DNA of 64,000 nt from Pedobacter suwonensis (GTDB taxonomy: Bacteria; Bacteroidota; Bacteroidia; Sphingobacteriales; Sphingobacteriaceae): NCBI RefSeq assembly GCF_900111825.1, contig NZ_FOJM01000007.1, positions 1 through 64,000 on the forward strand, given 5' to 3'. Positions 36,937-45,470 of the stretch are shown piece by piece. Position 1 is the first letter of the stretch. Every line of letters starts with the position of its first letter. The notes under the pieces were generated by a model. It searched no databases. It was not told the DNA's origin and saw only the letters and a list, made by a program, of their open reading frames with translations. Made by a program: the position numbers and the translations under genes.

Positions 36937-37077
36937 ATGAAAAAGCAATTCACAATTGACTGGATGTTAATCTTATTATTACTTTGTGCCTTAGTGGTGA
37001 TTTTAGTCGGTAAGGCAAGCCAGAGCAGGCAATTCCATAAAAATAGTCATGCCTTTAACGGTGTCTATAGCAGGTAA
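36937..37077 (+). CDS. 46-residue single-pass membrane protein, paralogue A
   Basis: Complete frame of 46 codons. A short polar N-terminus (MKKQFTIDW) leads into a hydrophobic helix (about residues 10-24, MLILLLLCALVVILV), followed by a basic tail rich in Lys, Arg, Ser and His (GKASQSRQFHKNSHAF). It has exactly the same length as the gene at 37238 and aligns with it without gaps around the T-[IV]-D-W-[ML]-L-I motif at the helix entry, so the two look like a duplicated pair. A promoter-like element lies upstream. Function unknown; orientation with the tail in the cytoplasm is likely from the positive charges. Confidence 0.6.
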   Translation: MKKQFTIDWMLILLLLCALVVILVGKASQSRQFHKNSHAFNGVYSR

Positions 37078-37185
37078 TTTAATCGGATTGCTTGAATAAT
37101 ATACCGCTTCACGCTAAATAGCATTAATGCATTTTATTATCTAAAGATGCGTTTGTTCGTTAATCATAACCATAAATATGCATTA

Positions 37186-37216
37186 TTGCGTTACACTAAG
37201 TTTTTTACTATGTTTG
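37186..37216 (+). promoter_or_regulatory. Promoter before the second 46-residue gene
   Basis: TTG (37186-37188), 20 nt, TATGTTTG (37209-37216, exact TAnnTTTG). The ATG at 37238 is 21 bp downstream. Because the promoter lies inside a longer frame that could open at 37178, it supports the shorter start. Confidence 0.6.
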
Positions 37217-37237
37217 CATTCTAACCAAGTATTTTTT

Positions 37238-37378
37238 ATGAGAGACCGTCCAACGGTGGACTGGCTATTGATCACTTTATTGATTTTGGCATTTATGCTA
37301 ATGGTAGTCGATTTTCAGTGTCAGAAGAAACGCAATCAATTTAGGAAGAAGCAGATCATGATACTACATCGTAACTAA
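37238..37378 (+). CDS. 46-residue single-pass membrane protein, paralogue B
   Basis: 46 codons from the ATG at 37238. The polar start MRDRPTVDW is followed by the helix LLITLLILAFMLMVV (about 10-24) and a strongly basic tail (KKRNQFRKKQ). It matches paralogue A in length and in the TxDWxLI entry motif. A longer frame back to 37178 exists, but the promoter at 37186-37216 falls within it. Function unknown; small basic single-pass proteins often modulate larger membrane complexes. Proximity to sprA is suggestive only. Confidence 0.6.
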   Translation: MRDRPTVDWLLITLLILAFMLMVVDFQCQKKRNQFRKKQIMILHRN

Positions 37379-37791
37379 TGGTGTAATTATTGAATGTGTT
37401 GTTATGTCCCTGAAATTTTAGTTAAGCGGGCAAACTTCCGATTGAAACCAGTATAGTCATCTTTGAAAGATTAAAATTATACTGTTGCTACTGGTATAAG
37501 TTCTGAATGTTATCTTTTTACATGTTCTCAGCGTGAATAAAACAAGCTTACCCGAGCACCATTCGTAATTGTGTTCGTTTTGAGTTCCTAAAAACTTTTA
37601 ATACAAAATAAGAGGATAAATATAGTGTAAAGCGGCCTGCTTATCTGGTAATGAGGTGTTTGAAGCAATTAATTGACCGCTTCGGAAATGTCTACAATTT
37701 AATAAACGTGTAGATTGTGATCGTAAAATGAAAAGATGAGGAAACCATTTGATAAAACATTTCGTATGTGATTATTATTAACCAAATGTTT

Positions 37792-37875
37792 ATGAGCAAA
37801 TTTGACATAATCGGATCCATATTTACGCTATTATTTATTATATCATTACTGGTGTGGATAATGACTTTGGATTAA
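37792..37875 (+). CDS. Putative 27-residue membrane peptide
   Basis: Open frame of 27 codons (29 if the ATG at 37786 is used): MSKFDIIGSIFTLLFIISLL, then a short end VWIMTLD. Nearly the whole peptide is one transmembrane helix. No promoter of the TAnnTTTG type was found close by. It could be a genuine micro-protein or a chance frame. Confidence 0.35.
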   Translation: MSKFDIIGSIFTLLFIISLLVWIMTLD

Positions 37876-38302
37876 AGTACTATATGAGGAGCATATGATT
37901 TTGAACTATTCATTATCAATTATTGATGGGTTGAATCGAATATCATAATTTAAGGTGAATGGTTATAGTAGCAGCCACCGTCATGCCATATACCTGATGT
38001 TTAATTGTTTCTATTTATTCACTGCAATTGCTGCTGTAGTATAGAGTCACAAGCCGGCGTTTTAATACCCGCGCATAACATCGTCGAAACAGCAGCCTAG
38101 CAAAATAGATGTTTGTTCAATTGATAAATGTTGCAATATATTAGCGTAGTGCTGATAAATTAATATCTAAGTTAATGGATTAGGCATTGCGATATGTGAA
38201 AGTAAATTGTATTTTTGGAGTGTAAATGTCAGGAAGCTTTAAAATGTTTGCAAGCCCTGACAGAGCAACAACTTAGATAACTTATTTTCAAAATATAAAA
38301 TA

Positions 38303-38683
38303 ATGAATTTTCCATCAGAATTAAAGTACACCAAAGACCACGAGTGGGTTAGAGTTGAAGGTAATGAAGCTTATATCGGCGTAACCGATTTTGCACAACG
38401 TGAATTGGGTGATATCGTTTATGTTGATATTAACACTGTAGGTAGTGAGGTTGCTAAAGAAGAAGTTTTCGGTACCGTAGAAGCAGTTAAAACTGTATCT
38501 GATTTGTATATGCCTGTTACCGGAACGGTGTTGGAAGTTAATGCTGAATTAAATGATAATCCGGAATTGGTTAATTCTGATCCTTATGGACAAGGCTGGA
38601 TGGTTAAAGTATCATTGGCGGATGCAGCTGAATTAGATAGTTTATTAACAGCAGAGGCTTACCAGGAACTGGTAGGAGCTTAA
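38303..38683 (+). CDS. gcvH: Glycine cleavage system H protein
   Basis: 126-residue lipoyl carrier of the glycine cleavage system, shuttling the aminomethyl group between the P and T proteins. The lipoylated lysine is K63 in [19 protein letters not shown]; the EWV and GQGWMVK elements are typical. P and T protein genes are not in the window. It lies upstream of the VanZ-like gene, an arrangement also seen after sprA in other Bacteroidota. Confidence 0.97.
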   Translation: MNFPSELKYTKDHEWVRVEGNEAYIGVTDFAQRELGDIVYVDINTVGSEVAKEEVFGTVEAVKTVSDLYMPVTGTVLEVNAELNDNPELVNSDPYGQGWMVKVSLADAAELDSLLTAEAYQELVGA

Positions 38684-38694
38684 TTCCTGATATT

Positions 38695-39096
38695 TTGTAC
38701 AAAGCACTAAAACAGCAAAAATGGGCCCTTCTCTGGACGCTTGTTGTTTTGGTGTTTTGTAATATGCACATTTCCGATTCAGTTGGAAAAAGCGGCTTTT
38801 TCTTTGAAGGTTTTGACAAAATGACCCATATGGGCTTCTTTTTTGTCTTATCTGTCCTGCTCTTTTTTGGTAAAATTAAATATCAGCATACTTACGCTTT
38901 CAGAACATTTACCATCTTTAAGATTTTGCTCATCAATGCCATTATCGGTGGCGGAATAGAATTACTGCAATGGAAGGTTTTTACCTACCGCTCTGCAGAA
39001 TGGTGGGATTTTGGCTGTGATATGTTAGGCGCATCAATGGCCGTTTTTAGTTATGTATTGCTCCATAAATTAAATTTCAATGAGAAGGAAAGTTAG
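38695..39096 (+). CDS. VanZ-like membrane protein
   Basis: 133 residues with four hydrophobic helices (about 10-25, 43-59, 74-93, 107-123). Family marks are FDKMTHMGFFFVLSVLL, with a conserved Lys/His pair, and GGGIELLQW, the VanZ signature near helix 3; WWDFGCDMLGA precedes the last helix. The role is unknown: the name comes from a teicoplanin-resistance accessory protein, but most members are housekeeping. The start seems to be TTG at 38695, 12 bp after gcvH; no ATG precedes helix 1. Confidence 0.88.
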   Translation: MYKALKQQKWALLWTLVVLVFCNMHISDSVGKSGFFFEGFDKMTHMGFFFVLSVLLFFGKIKYQHTYAFRTFTIFKILLINAIIGGGIELLQWKVFTYRSAEWWDFGCDMLGASMAVFSYVLLHKLNFNEKES

Positions 39097-39205
39097 CATT
39101 CTATGTGTAATCGTAGCGGTATGTTTAAGCGGCTGTAGTATCTTTAAAAAAGACTGTAACTGCCCAAAAGTATATTACCAGAGTTATCCTTCATCTCAAA
39201 AATAA
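39080..39205 (+). CDS. 41-residue micro-lipoprotein
   Basis: Complete frame starting with ATG at 39080, which overlaps the last 17 bp of the VanZ-like gene, so translation is probably coupled. It has a basic N-terminus (MRRK), a hydrophobic core and a lipobox LSGC, so the lipid-modified Cys is residue 19. The mature part is about 23 residues and contains KKDCNCPKV, a Cys-rich motif, then Tyr/Ser residues. Tiny lipoproteins of this style occur in Sphingobacteriaceae, function unknown. Confidence 0.7.
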   Translation: MRRKVSILCVIVAVCLSGCSIFKKDCNCPKVYYQSYPSSQK

Positions 39206-39354
39206 CCTTCCTTCAGACCGCTTTTTCTTCTGGCCTGAATATCTCCCCTAGGCTGTATTTAAAATGTTACCAAGCTTTTAACACACCTTAACAAACCTTT
39301 GGACTTTTCTTTAGTCTGATAGCTTAGTTTTATAATATAATACCTAACTTTTTA

Positions 39355-42159
39355 ATGAAAAGAAACGTTCAGCGGGCAATATTCATTATGCTCCTATTTT
39401 GTGGATATCTGGCCCAGGCTCAAAATACTGGCTCAATAAGCGGTAAAGTGGTTAATGCGAAAGATAAAAAACCGGTTGACTTTGCTACCATAGCAGTTAA
39501 AAACCTGAAAGATTCTAGCGTGGTGGCTTCCGGTCAAACCAATCCTGACGGAAGTTTTACCTTTAAAGCTATAGCGCCGGGTAAGTATAGGATTTATGCT
39601 GCCTTTTTGGGTTTAAAAACAACAACCAAGGATATAGAAGTGGCCAAAGCAGCGGTAAACGCGGGCGAAATAGCGATGAGCGATGATGGTGTTGATTTGA
39701 AAACCGTTAATGTTACCGCTACCATTCCTATTGTGGTGAAAAAGGACACCCTGGAGTTTGATGCCAAATCAATTAAAGTACGTGAAAACGCCGTGGTAGA
39801 AGATCTCCTGAAAAAGGTTCCAGGGGTGGAGGTAGCAAAAGACGGGAGTGTAAAGGCTCAGGGTGAAACCATTACCAAAGTAAAGGTTGATGGTAAAGAA
39901 TTTTTTGGCAATGATCCCTTACTGGCAACCAAAAACCTTCCTGCTGACATGGTAGATAAGATTCAGGTAATTGACGAACTATCTGAACAGGCCCAGTTTA
40001 CCGGCATTGATGATGGAACAAGAAACAAGATTTTGAACATCACTACAAAAAATGGTATGAAACACGGTTACTTCGGTAACAGTACAGTTGGTTATGGTTC
40101 AAACGACCGTTATGATGCGAGCCTTAACGTAAACAAATTTGACGATGACAGGCAGATTAGTTTTATCGGTCAGTTTAACAATGTAAACAAGCAGAATTTT
40201 GGACAGGGCGGAGGTGTAGGCAATGGTTTTGGGGGCTTCGGTGGTGGACGTGGTGGTTTTGGTGGCGGAAGTAATGGCGGCGGAAGTGGCGGAATTACCA
40301 CTACAAACGCAGCAGGTTTAAACTTTGCCGATACCTATAAAGATGGGACCCAGTTTCAGGCCAGTTATTTCTTTAATAAGGCGAATTCGGAACTTATCCA
40401 AAACTCCAATACCCAGAACCTCGCTGGCGGTACCAACAACATTGATGAAGCGATAAATAATACCTCTGACAGGATTAACCACCGTTTCAATTTTATGGTC
40501 GATACCAAAATTAACCCATCTTTATCTGTTAAAATACAGCCCAACCTCGCTTATACCGAAACCGATGGTAACAATTTAAACAGCTATACCAGAATACTTG
40601 ATGATGGCTCAACAGTCGGTTCGCAGCAGAATACTACAACTACAGCAACACCTAGCATTGGTAACAATTTATTGATCCGCAAGAGCTTTAAACGGAGAGG
40701 CCGCACGTTATCCTTAAATGTAAATACCAGCATTAACGATAATGACGGGACGAACCTTAACTATAGAAATGACAAAATTACAAAAGGAACAGTAGCAAGA
40801 GATACCATTACCAATCAGTTAAACAATACCAGCAGTCATTCCATAAACAATACCACAAGAGTGGTTTATACTGAACCGTTAAACAAGACTTTAAGTGTGG
40901 AGGTTAATTATCAGAACGGTTATTCAAATAGCGATTCGCAAAGAGATGTATTTAATTACAATCCATTAACGCTACAATTTGACCTTGTAGATAATACATT
41001 TTCCAATATCTATAATAACCGTACTTTAACCAATGCGGCAGGGCTAAGTTTAACTACAACCGAGAAAAAATACAACTGGAATATCGGCGTAGCTGCGCAA
41101 CAGACCAATAGGGTAAATACCAATTTAACAACAGGTTTAAGGCGGACCCAGAATTTTATCAATATTACACCGTCAGCACAGTTCAGGTATAATTTTAGTA
41201 ACCGCAAGCGTTTATTCATCAATTACCGTGGCTCAACCAATCAGCCAACTATTGATCAGATCCAACCGATACCTGACAATACAAACGCTCAAACCATTTA
41301 TTTGGGTAATCCTGAATTAAAACCTGCGTTTAATAACCAGTTGAGAATTAACTTTAACAATTTTAATATTGAAACTGGTCGTTTTTTCTTTGCTGGTTTA
41401 AATCTTACGCAAACGTTTAACGCCATCGGGAACACGGTTGTACCTTTGTCAGGAGGTGTTCAGCAGGTAAGTTATATTAATGTTGACGGCGTTTATGCAG
41501 GTAATGCCAATGCCACCTGGTCTCTGCCCTTGATGGCAGAGCGTAAGCTAACGCTGAATATTTCCGGTAACGGCTCTTATAACAGAAATGTGAATTTTAT
41601 TGCAGATCAGTTGAGCAACGCGCTGGTAAAGAATGTAACCAATAGTTACACCATTTCAAATGGTTATAAATTGGTTACCAATGTAGATAAATTTGATTTA
41701 ACAGGAGGTATAACCGGAAGTTATACGAACTCTACATTTTCTGCCAGGCCATCATCCAATACACAGTATTATACCATCAATCCTAGTTTTGATGTCAGTT
41801 ATGTATTGCCAGCCAATATCAGGTTAGCTATTGATATCGATTACTATAGGAATTTTGGTGGCGGTGATTTGTTTAACCAGGAATACACCATTCTTAATCC
41901 TTACATCAGCCGTCAGTTTTTTAAAAATAGGGGAACATTCAAGTTTTCTATAAATGATGCACTTAACCAGAACACAGGGGTGAGCAGGACCGCTACGGGT
42001 ACTTCAATCGTTGATTTAACTTCTAATGTGTTAAGACGTTATTATATGTTCTCCTTTACCTACTCATTAACGCGCATTGGGGGTAGAAACATGAGCGGCG
42101 ATATGCAGATGCCAGGTCAGCGTGGTGGTGGCGGTGGTGGAGGCCGCATGAGGATGTAA
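39355..42159 (+). CDS. Outer-membrane beta-barrel protein (TonB-receptor-like), copy A
   Basis: 934 residues. Signal peptide to about 22 (GYLAQAQ); carboxypeptidase-regulatory-like beta-sandwich (about 25-108, GSISGKVVNAKDKKPVDFATI); a plug-like domain (about 115-235, with VVEDLLKKVPGVEV and VKVDGKEFFGNDPLLATKNLPADMV); a barrel of the OMP_b-brl_3 type to the C-terminus. Two glycine-rich segments stand out: about residues 283-312, between plug and barrel, and the last 15 or so residues. It lacks a SusD partner, so it is not a SusCD pair. Ligand unknown. A terminator at 42228-42264 separates it from its paralogue. Confidence 0.88.
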   Translation: MKRNVQRAIFIMLLFCGYLAQAQNTGSISGKVVNAKDKKPVDFATIAVKNLKDSSVVASGQTNPDGSFTFKAIAPGKYRIYAAFLGLKTTTKDIEVAKAAVNAGEIAMSDDGVDLKTVNVTATIPIVVKKDTLEFDAKSIKVRENAVVEDLLKKVPGVEVAKDGSVKAQGETITKVKVDGKEFFGNDPLLATKNLPADMVDKIQVIDELSEQAQFTGIDDGTRNKILNITTKNGMKHGYFGNSTVGYGSNDRYDASLNVNKFDDDRQISFIGQFNNVNKQNFGQGGGVGNGFGGFGGGRGGFGGGSNGGGSGGITTTNAAGLNFADTYKDGTQFQASYFFNKANSELIQNSNTQNLAGGTNNIDEAINNTSDRINHRFNFMVDTKINPSLSVKIQPNLAYTETDGNNLNSYTRILDDGSTVGSQQNTTTTATPSIGNNLLIRKSFKRRGRTLSLNVNTSINDNDGTNLNYRNDKITKGTVARDTITNQLNNTSSHSINNTTRVVYTEPLNKTLSVEVNYQNGYSNSDSQRDVFNYNPLTLQFDLVDNTFSNIYNNRTLTNAAGLSLTTTEKKYNWNIGVAAQQTNRVNTNLTTGLRRTQNFINITPSAQFRYNFSNRKRLFINYRGSTNQPTIDQIQPIPDNTNAQTIYLGNPELKPAFNNQLRINFNNFNIETGRFFFAGLNLTQTFNAIGNTVVPLSGGVQQVSYINVDGVYAGNANATWSLPLMAERKLTLNISGNGSYNRNVNFIADQLSNALVKNVTNSYTISNGYKLVTNVDKFDLTGGITGSYTNSTFSARPSSNTQYYTINPSFDVSYVLPANIRLAIDIDYYRNFGGGDLFNQEYTILNPYISRQFFKNRGTFKFSINDALNQNTGVSRTATGTSIVDLTSNVLRRYYMFSFTYSLTRIGGRNMSGDMQMPGQRGGGGGGGRMRM

Positions 42160-42227
42160 TTAAACCTTAGCAACCATTGCCTATAAAATTCAATCCTGTT
42201 GATATTAGTTGGTTTTTAAACACAAAT

Positions 42228-42264
42228 AAAAGTTCCGGTCTGATTCGGGACTTTTATATTTTAA
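42228..42264 (+). terminator. Rho-independent terminator between the two barrel genes
   Basis: Arms AAAAGTTCCG (42228-42237) and CGGGACTTTT (42246-42255) pair over 10 bp with one G-U, loop of 8, followed by ATATTTT. It implies that copy B has its own promoter. Confidence 0.8.
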
Positions 42265-42380
42265 GAGATCTGACCATATTAAATGTACAATTGACATTTT
42301 ATGTATTTCAATTGTTACTCAAAACAAAATAAACCTTTATAACAGCCTGCTGTCTTTATGCTATAAGCCAAAGTAACCGA

Positions 42381-45146
42381 ATGAAACAAATTTTTACCCT
42401 TCTACTTATTTTATCATCTTTTTATGTATACGCCCAGAAAACGGGTTCTGTTAGCGGAAGGATTATCCAATCGACAGATAAAAAACCAATTGATTATGCT
42501 TCTTTAGCGCTTAAAAATCTGGCAGACTCAAGTACAGTAGGTGCTGCAAATACCACAGAAGATGGGAAGTTTGTTTTTAAAAATTTAAAGCCGGGTAAAT
42601 ACAGATTATATGCAGCGTATTTGGGTTTGAAAAATGCCACTAAAGATTTTACAATTACTGCAGATCAAGCAGATATAACCCTCGCTGATATTGTGTTGGA
42701 AGGAGGGGCGATTGATCTTCAAACGGTTGATATTAAAGCCGAAATCCCACCAATTGTAGTAAAAAAGGATACGCTTGAGTTTAATGCGAGCTCGTTTAAA
42801 GTGGTGGAGAATGCTGTAGTAGAAGATCTGTTAAAGAAATTGCCAGGATTAGAGGTCGATAAAGCCGGAACAGTGAAGGCCCAGGGCGAAACCATTACCA
42901 AGGTAAGGGTTGATGGTAAAGAATTTTTTGGCAATGATCCATTGCTGGCTACTAAAAACCTTCCCGCCGATATGATTGATAAAATTCAGATTATTGATGA
43001 ACTTTCAGATCAGGCACAGTTTACCGGAATTGACGATGGTTCAAGAACCAAAATCATTAATATTACCACAAAGAAGGAGAAAAAAAATGGCTATTTCGGG
43101 AATAGCACCGGTGGTTATGGTTCTGATGACCATTACGATGTGAATGCGAATATCAACCATTTCGATCAGGATAAGCGATTGAGTGTAGTGGCTCAGTTTA
43201 ACAATGTGAACAGGCAAAATTTTGGTGGTGGCCTGGGTGGCGGGGGTGGCAATGGCGGACGTAGTGGTATTACCGATACCAAAGCCGGTGGGGTCAACTT
43301 TTCGGATGTGTATGCCGATCAAACTGAAATTAATTTTAGTTATTTCGTTAATAAATCTGATAACCTGATTTTAAGGAACAGTGTTACCCAAAATCTTTTG
43401 GGTAATGTAACCACAGTTTTCAACAACAACCAAAATAATACTGCAGACCGTTTGAACCACCGTTTAAATTTTATGGTCGATACCAAACTGGATTCGCTCA
43501 CTTCCTTGCGCATACAGCCAAATTTAAGCTATACCAATAACGAAAGCGTGAACAGCAGTACTTATACCCGTGATTTTGGTACCTATACTACAGATGGCGC
43601 TCAGCGGTTAACTAACCATAATACATCGCCAGCTGTCAGCAACAATATTTTATTGCGAAAAAAGTTTATGCGCCGCGGCAGGACGTTATCGCTGAATCTT
43701 AATACCAATATCAACAATAACGACGCCGATAATTATAATTACAATCCTGAAACGCGCGAAAAAGATAATGTTAAAACAGAGAAGATTATTAACCAGCTTA
43801 ATGATCAGGAAAGCGAATCTATTAACCAAAATACCCGGTTGGTATACACAGAGCCATTAAATAAAACATTAAGCATTGAGTTTAACTACCAGAACGGCTA
43901 TAATCACAATACCTCTGAGCGCTTTACCTACGATTTTAATCCGGCTACACTAAATTATGATTTGCTGAATGATTCGTTAAGTAACGTTTATGAAAACACG
44001 ATTTTAACCAATACGGCTGGTTTCAGTTTTAATAAAATGGCTAAAAAATACAACTGGAATGTAGGGATGGCCGTTCAGAATACCGATCGGAAAAACGATA
44101 ACATTACGAGAGGATTTATACTAAAACAGAACGTATTTAACTATACCCCTTCTGCCATGTTTCGGTATAATTTCAGCAACAGCAAGCGATTGGTTTTTAA
44201 TTACAGGGGCAGCACCAGTCAGCCCTCCATACAGCAATTGCAGCCTATTCCAAACAATACCAATACGCAAAGTATACCATTGGGAAATCCTGATTTGAAA
44301 CCTGAGTTCAACAATACGTTGCGCATTGCCTATAACACATTTACGCCCGGTAAAAACAGGTCGTTATTTATAAATATAAACCTTACCCAAACCTCGAACA
44401 AAATTGCCAATAGCAGCAGTTTGATCGAGAGTGGGGCTAACCAGGGTAAATTTGCTGTTTTGCCTGTAAACGTAAATGGCGTTTATTCAGGTTCTTTATC
44501 TTCTTCATTAAGTTTACCCATCATGACAGAAAATAAACTTAATTTCCATATCAACATTAGCGGCAACTACGGCAGGGATGTAAACTTTACCAATACGTTA
44601 AAGAACATCACCAATAGCTGGTCGATTAATAATGGTTACCGTTTAGTTTCCAACCTGGATAAACTTGATCTGACCGCAGGCGTTAATGGTTCAATAAACA
44701 GGGCTACCTATTCCGTTCAATCCGGTTCCAATACACGATATTATACTTTTAGCCCCAATATTAGTGTAAGCTATTTATTTCCAGGTGATATCCGCTGGTC
44801 AGTTGATGCAGACTATAACCAAAATACAGGTAGGGGAGAGGGTTTTGATACCCGTTTTACTTTAGTAAATTCTTACATAAGCAAGCAATTTTTCAAAAAC
44901 AGGGGTACTTTAAAAGCGGCAGTGAATGATTTGCTAAATGAAAATCAAGGCGTAAGCCGCACAGCCAATAATAATACCATACGTGATGAGAGCTACAATG
45001 TATTGCGGCGTTATTTCATGTTTTCATTTACCTATTCTTTAAATCGCATGGGAGGAAAAAACATGATTAGGGCAGGCGGAGATGGTGGTAGAGGCCGTGG
45101 TGGCAATGGTGGAGGTGGCTTTGGAGGAGGAAGGCAGCGGGATTAA
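42381..45146 (+). CDS. Outer-membrane beta-barrel protein (TonB-receptor-like), copy B
   Basis: 921 residues, a clear paralogue of the preceding gene along its whole length: signal peptide, carboxypeptidase-regulatory domain (GSVSGRIIQSTDKKPIDYASL), plug (VVEDLLKKLPGLEV, DGKEFFGNDPLLATKNLPADMI) and barrel. Gly-rich segments are again present near residues 278-292 and at the C-terminus (about 896-918). The two genes arose by tandem duplication and have diverged. It lies 97 bp upstream of feoA, so a link with metal uptake is possible but unproven. Confidence 0.88.
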   Translation: MKQIFTLLLILSSFYVYAQKTGSVSGRIIQSTDKKPIDYASLALKNLADSSTVGAANTTEDGKFVFKNLKPGKYRLYAAYLGLKNATKDFTITADQADITLADIVLEGGAIDLQTVDIKAEIPPIVVKKDTLEFNASSFKVVENAVVEDLLKKLPGLEVDKAGTVKAQGETITKVRVDGKEFFGNDPLLATKNLPADMIDKIQIIDELSDQAQFTGIDDGSRTKIINITTKKEKKNGYFGNSTGGYGSDDHYDVNANINHFDQDKRLSVVAQFNNVNRQNFGGGLGGGGGNGGRSGITDTKAGGVNFSDVYADQTEINFSYFVNKSDNLILRNSVTQNLLGNVTTVFNNNQNNTADRLNHRLNFMVDTKLDSLTSLRIQPNLSYTNNESVNSSTYTRDFGTYTTDGAQRLTNHNTSPAVSNNILLRKKFMRRGRTLSLNLNTNINNNDADNYNYNPETREKDNVKTEKIINQLNDQESESINQNTRLVYTEPLNKTLSIEFNYQNGYNHNTSERFTYDFNPATLNYDLLNDSLSNVYENTILTNTAGFSFNKMAKKYNWNVGMAVQNTDRKNDNITRGFILKQNVFNYTPSAMFRYNFSNSKRLVFNYRGSTSQPSIQQLQPIPNNTNTQSIPLGNPDLKPEFNNTLRIAYNTFTPGKNRSLFININLTQTSNKIANSSSLIESGANQGKFAVLPVNVNGVYSGSLSSSLSLPIMTENKLNFHINISGNYGRDVNFTNTLKNITNSWSINNGYRLVSNLDKLDLTAGVNGSINRATYSVQSGSNTRYYTFSPNISVSYLFPGDIRWSVDADYNQNTGRGEGFDTRFTLVNSYISKQFFKNRGTLKAAVNDLLNENQGVSRTANNNTIRDESYNVLRRYFMFSFTYSLNRMGGKNMIRAGGDGGRGRGGNGGGGFGGGRQRD

Positions 45147-45197
45147 ATCATTTTACGGTAAAGCTGTATAATTTATCGTCCCCACCGCATTATCTTA

Positions 45198-45229
45198 TTT
45201 GGAATAAATCTAAAGAAAGGCTAACTTGC
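45198..45229 (+). promoter_or_regulatory. Possible feoAB promoter
   Basis: TTTG (45198-45201), 20 nt, TAACTTGC (45222-45229), which deviates from TAnnTTTG in its second half. It lies 14 bp before the feoA ATG. No Fur-box-like palindrome was recognised. Confidence 0.35.
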
Positions 45230-45243
45230 GACAAATTTAGCAC

Positions 45244-45459
45244 ATGAAACTGTCGCACCTAAAAGTTGGAGAAAAGGGAACAATTGTAGCCTTTACAGAT
45301 TTGGATATGTCTGTAAAGTTAATGGAGATGGGCTGCTTACCGGGTGAGGTAGTAGAGGTGGAACGTTTTGCTCCTCTGGGCGATCCTATGGCGATCCGTG
45401 TGGCTGGTTATCAGCTTTGTTTGCGTAAAAGTGAAGCTGATGTTATTATTATTCAATAA
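45244..45459 (+). CDS. feoA: Ferrous iron transport protein FeoA
   Basis: 71-residue SH3-like protein of the FeoA type (LSHLKVGEKGTIVAF, LMEMGCLPGEVVEVERFAPLGDPMAIRV). It is cytosolic and thought to regulate the FeoB channel by binding its G-domain region. It lies 11 bp before feoB in one operon. Confidence 0.95.
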   Translation: MKLSHLKVGEKGTIVAFTDLDMSVKLMEMGCLPGEVVEVERFAPLGDPMAIRVAGYQLCLRKSEADVIIIQ

Positions 45460-45470
45460 AAAAGCTGGGT

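Larger units (their letters stand above)
36052..38302. other. 2.25-kb stretch between sprA and gcvH
   Basis: In many Bacteroidota gcvH follows sprA closely. Here about 2.25 kb separates them, with AT-rich DNA and only tiny open frames, listed separately: 36385-36534 (minus), 36937-37077, 37238-37378 and 37792-37875 (plus). All four are predicted membrane peptides. No larger gene, transposase remnant or direct repeat was seen. The stretches 36052-36339, 37379-37791 and 37876-38302 hold nothing I can name. Confidence 0.65.

Noticed and set aside
37178..37237. Longer start for the second 46-residue membrane protein
   Set aside because: A consensus promoter lies inside this segment and the shorter form equals its paralogue in length.
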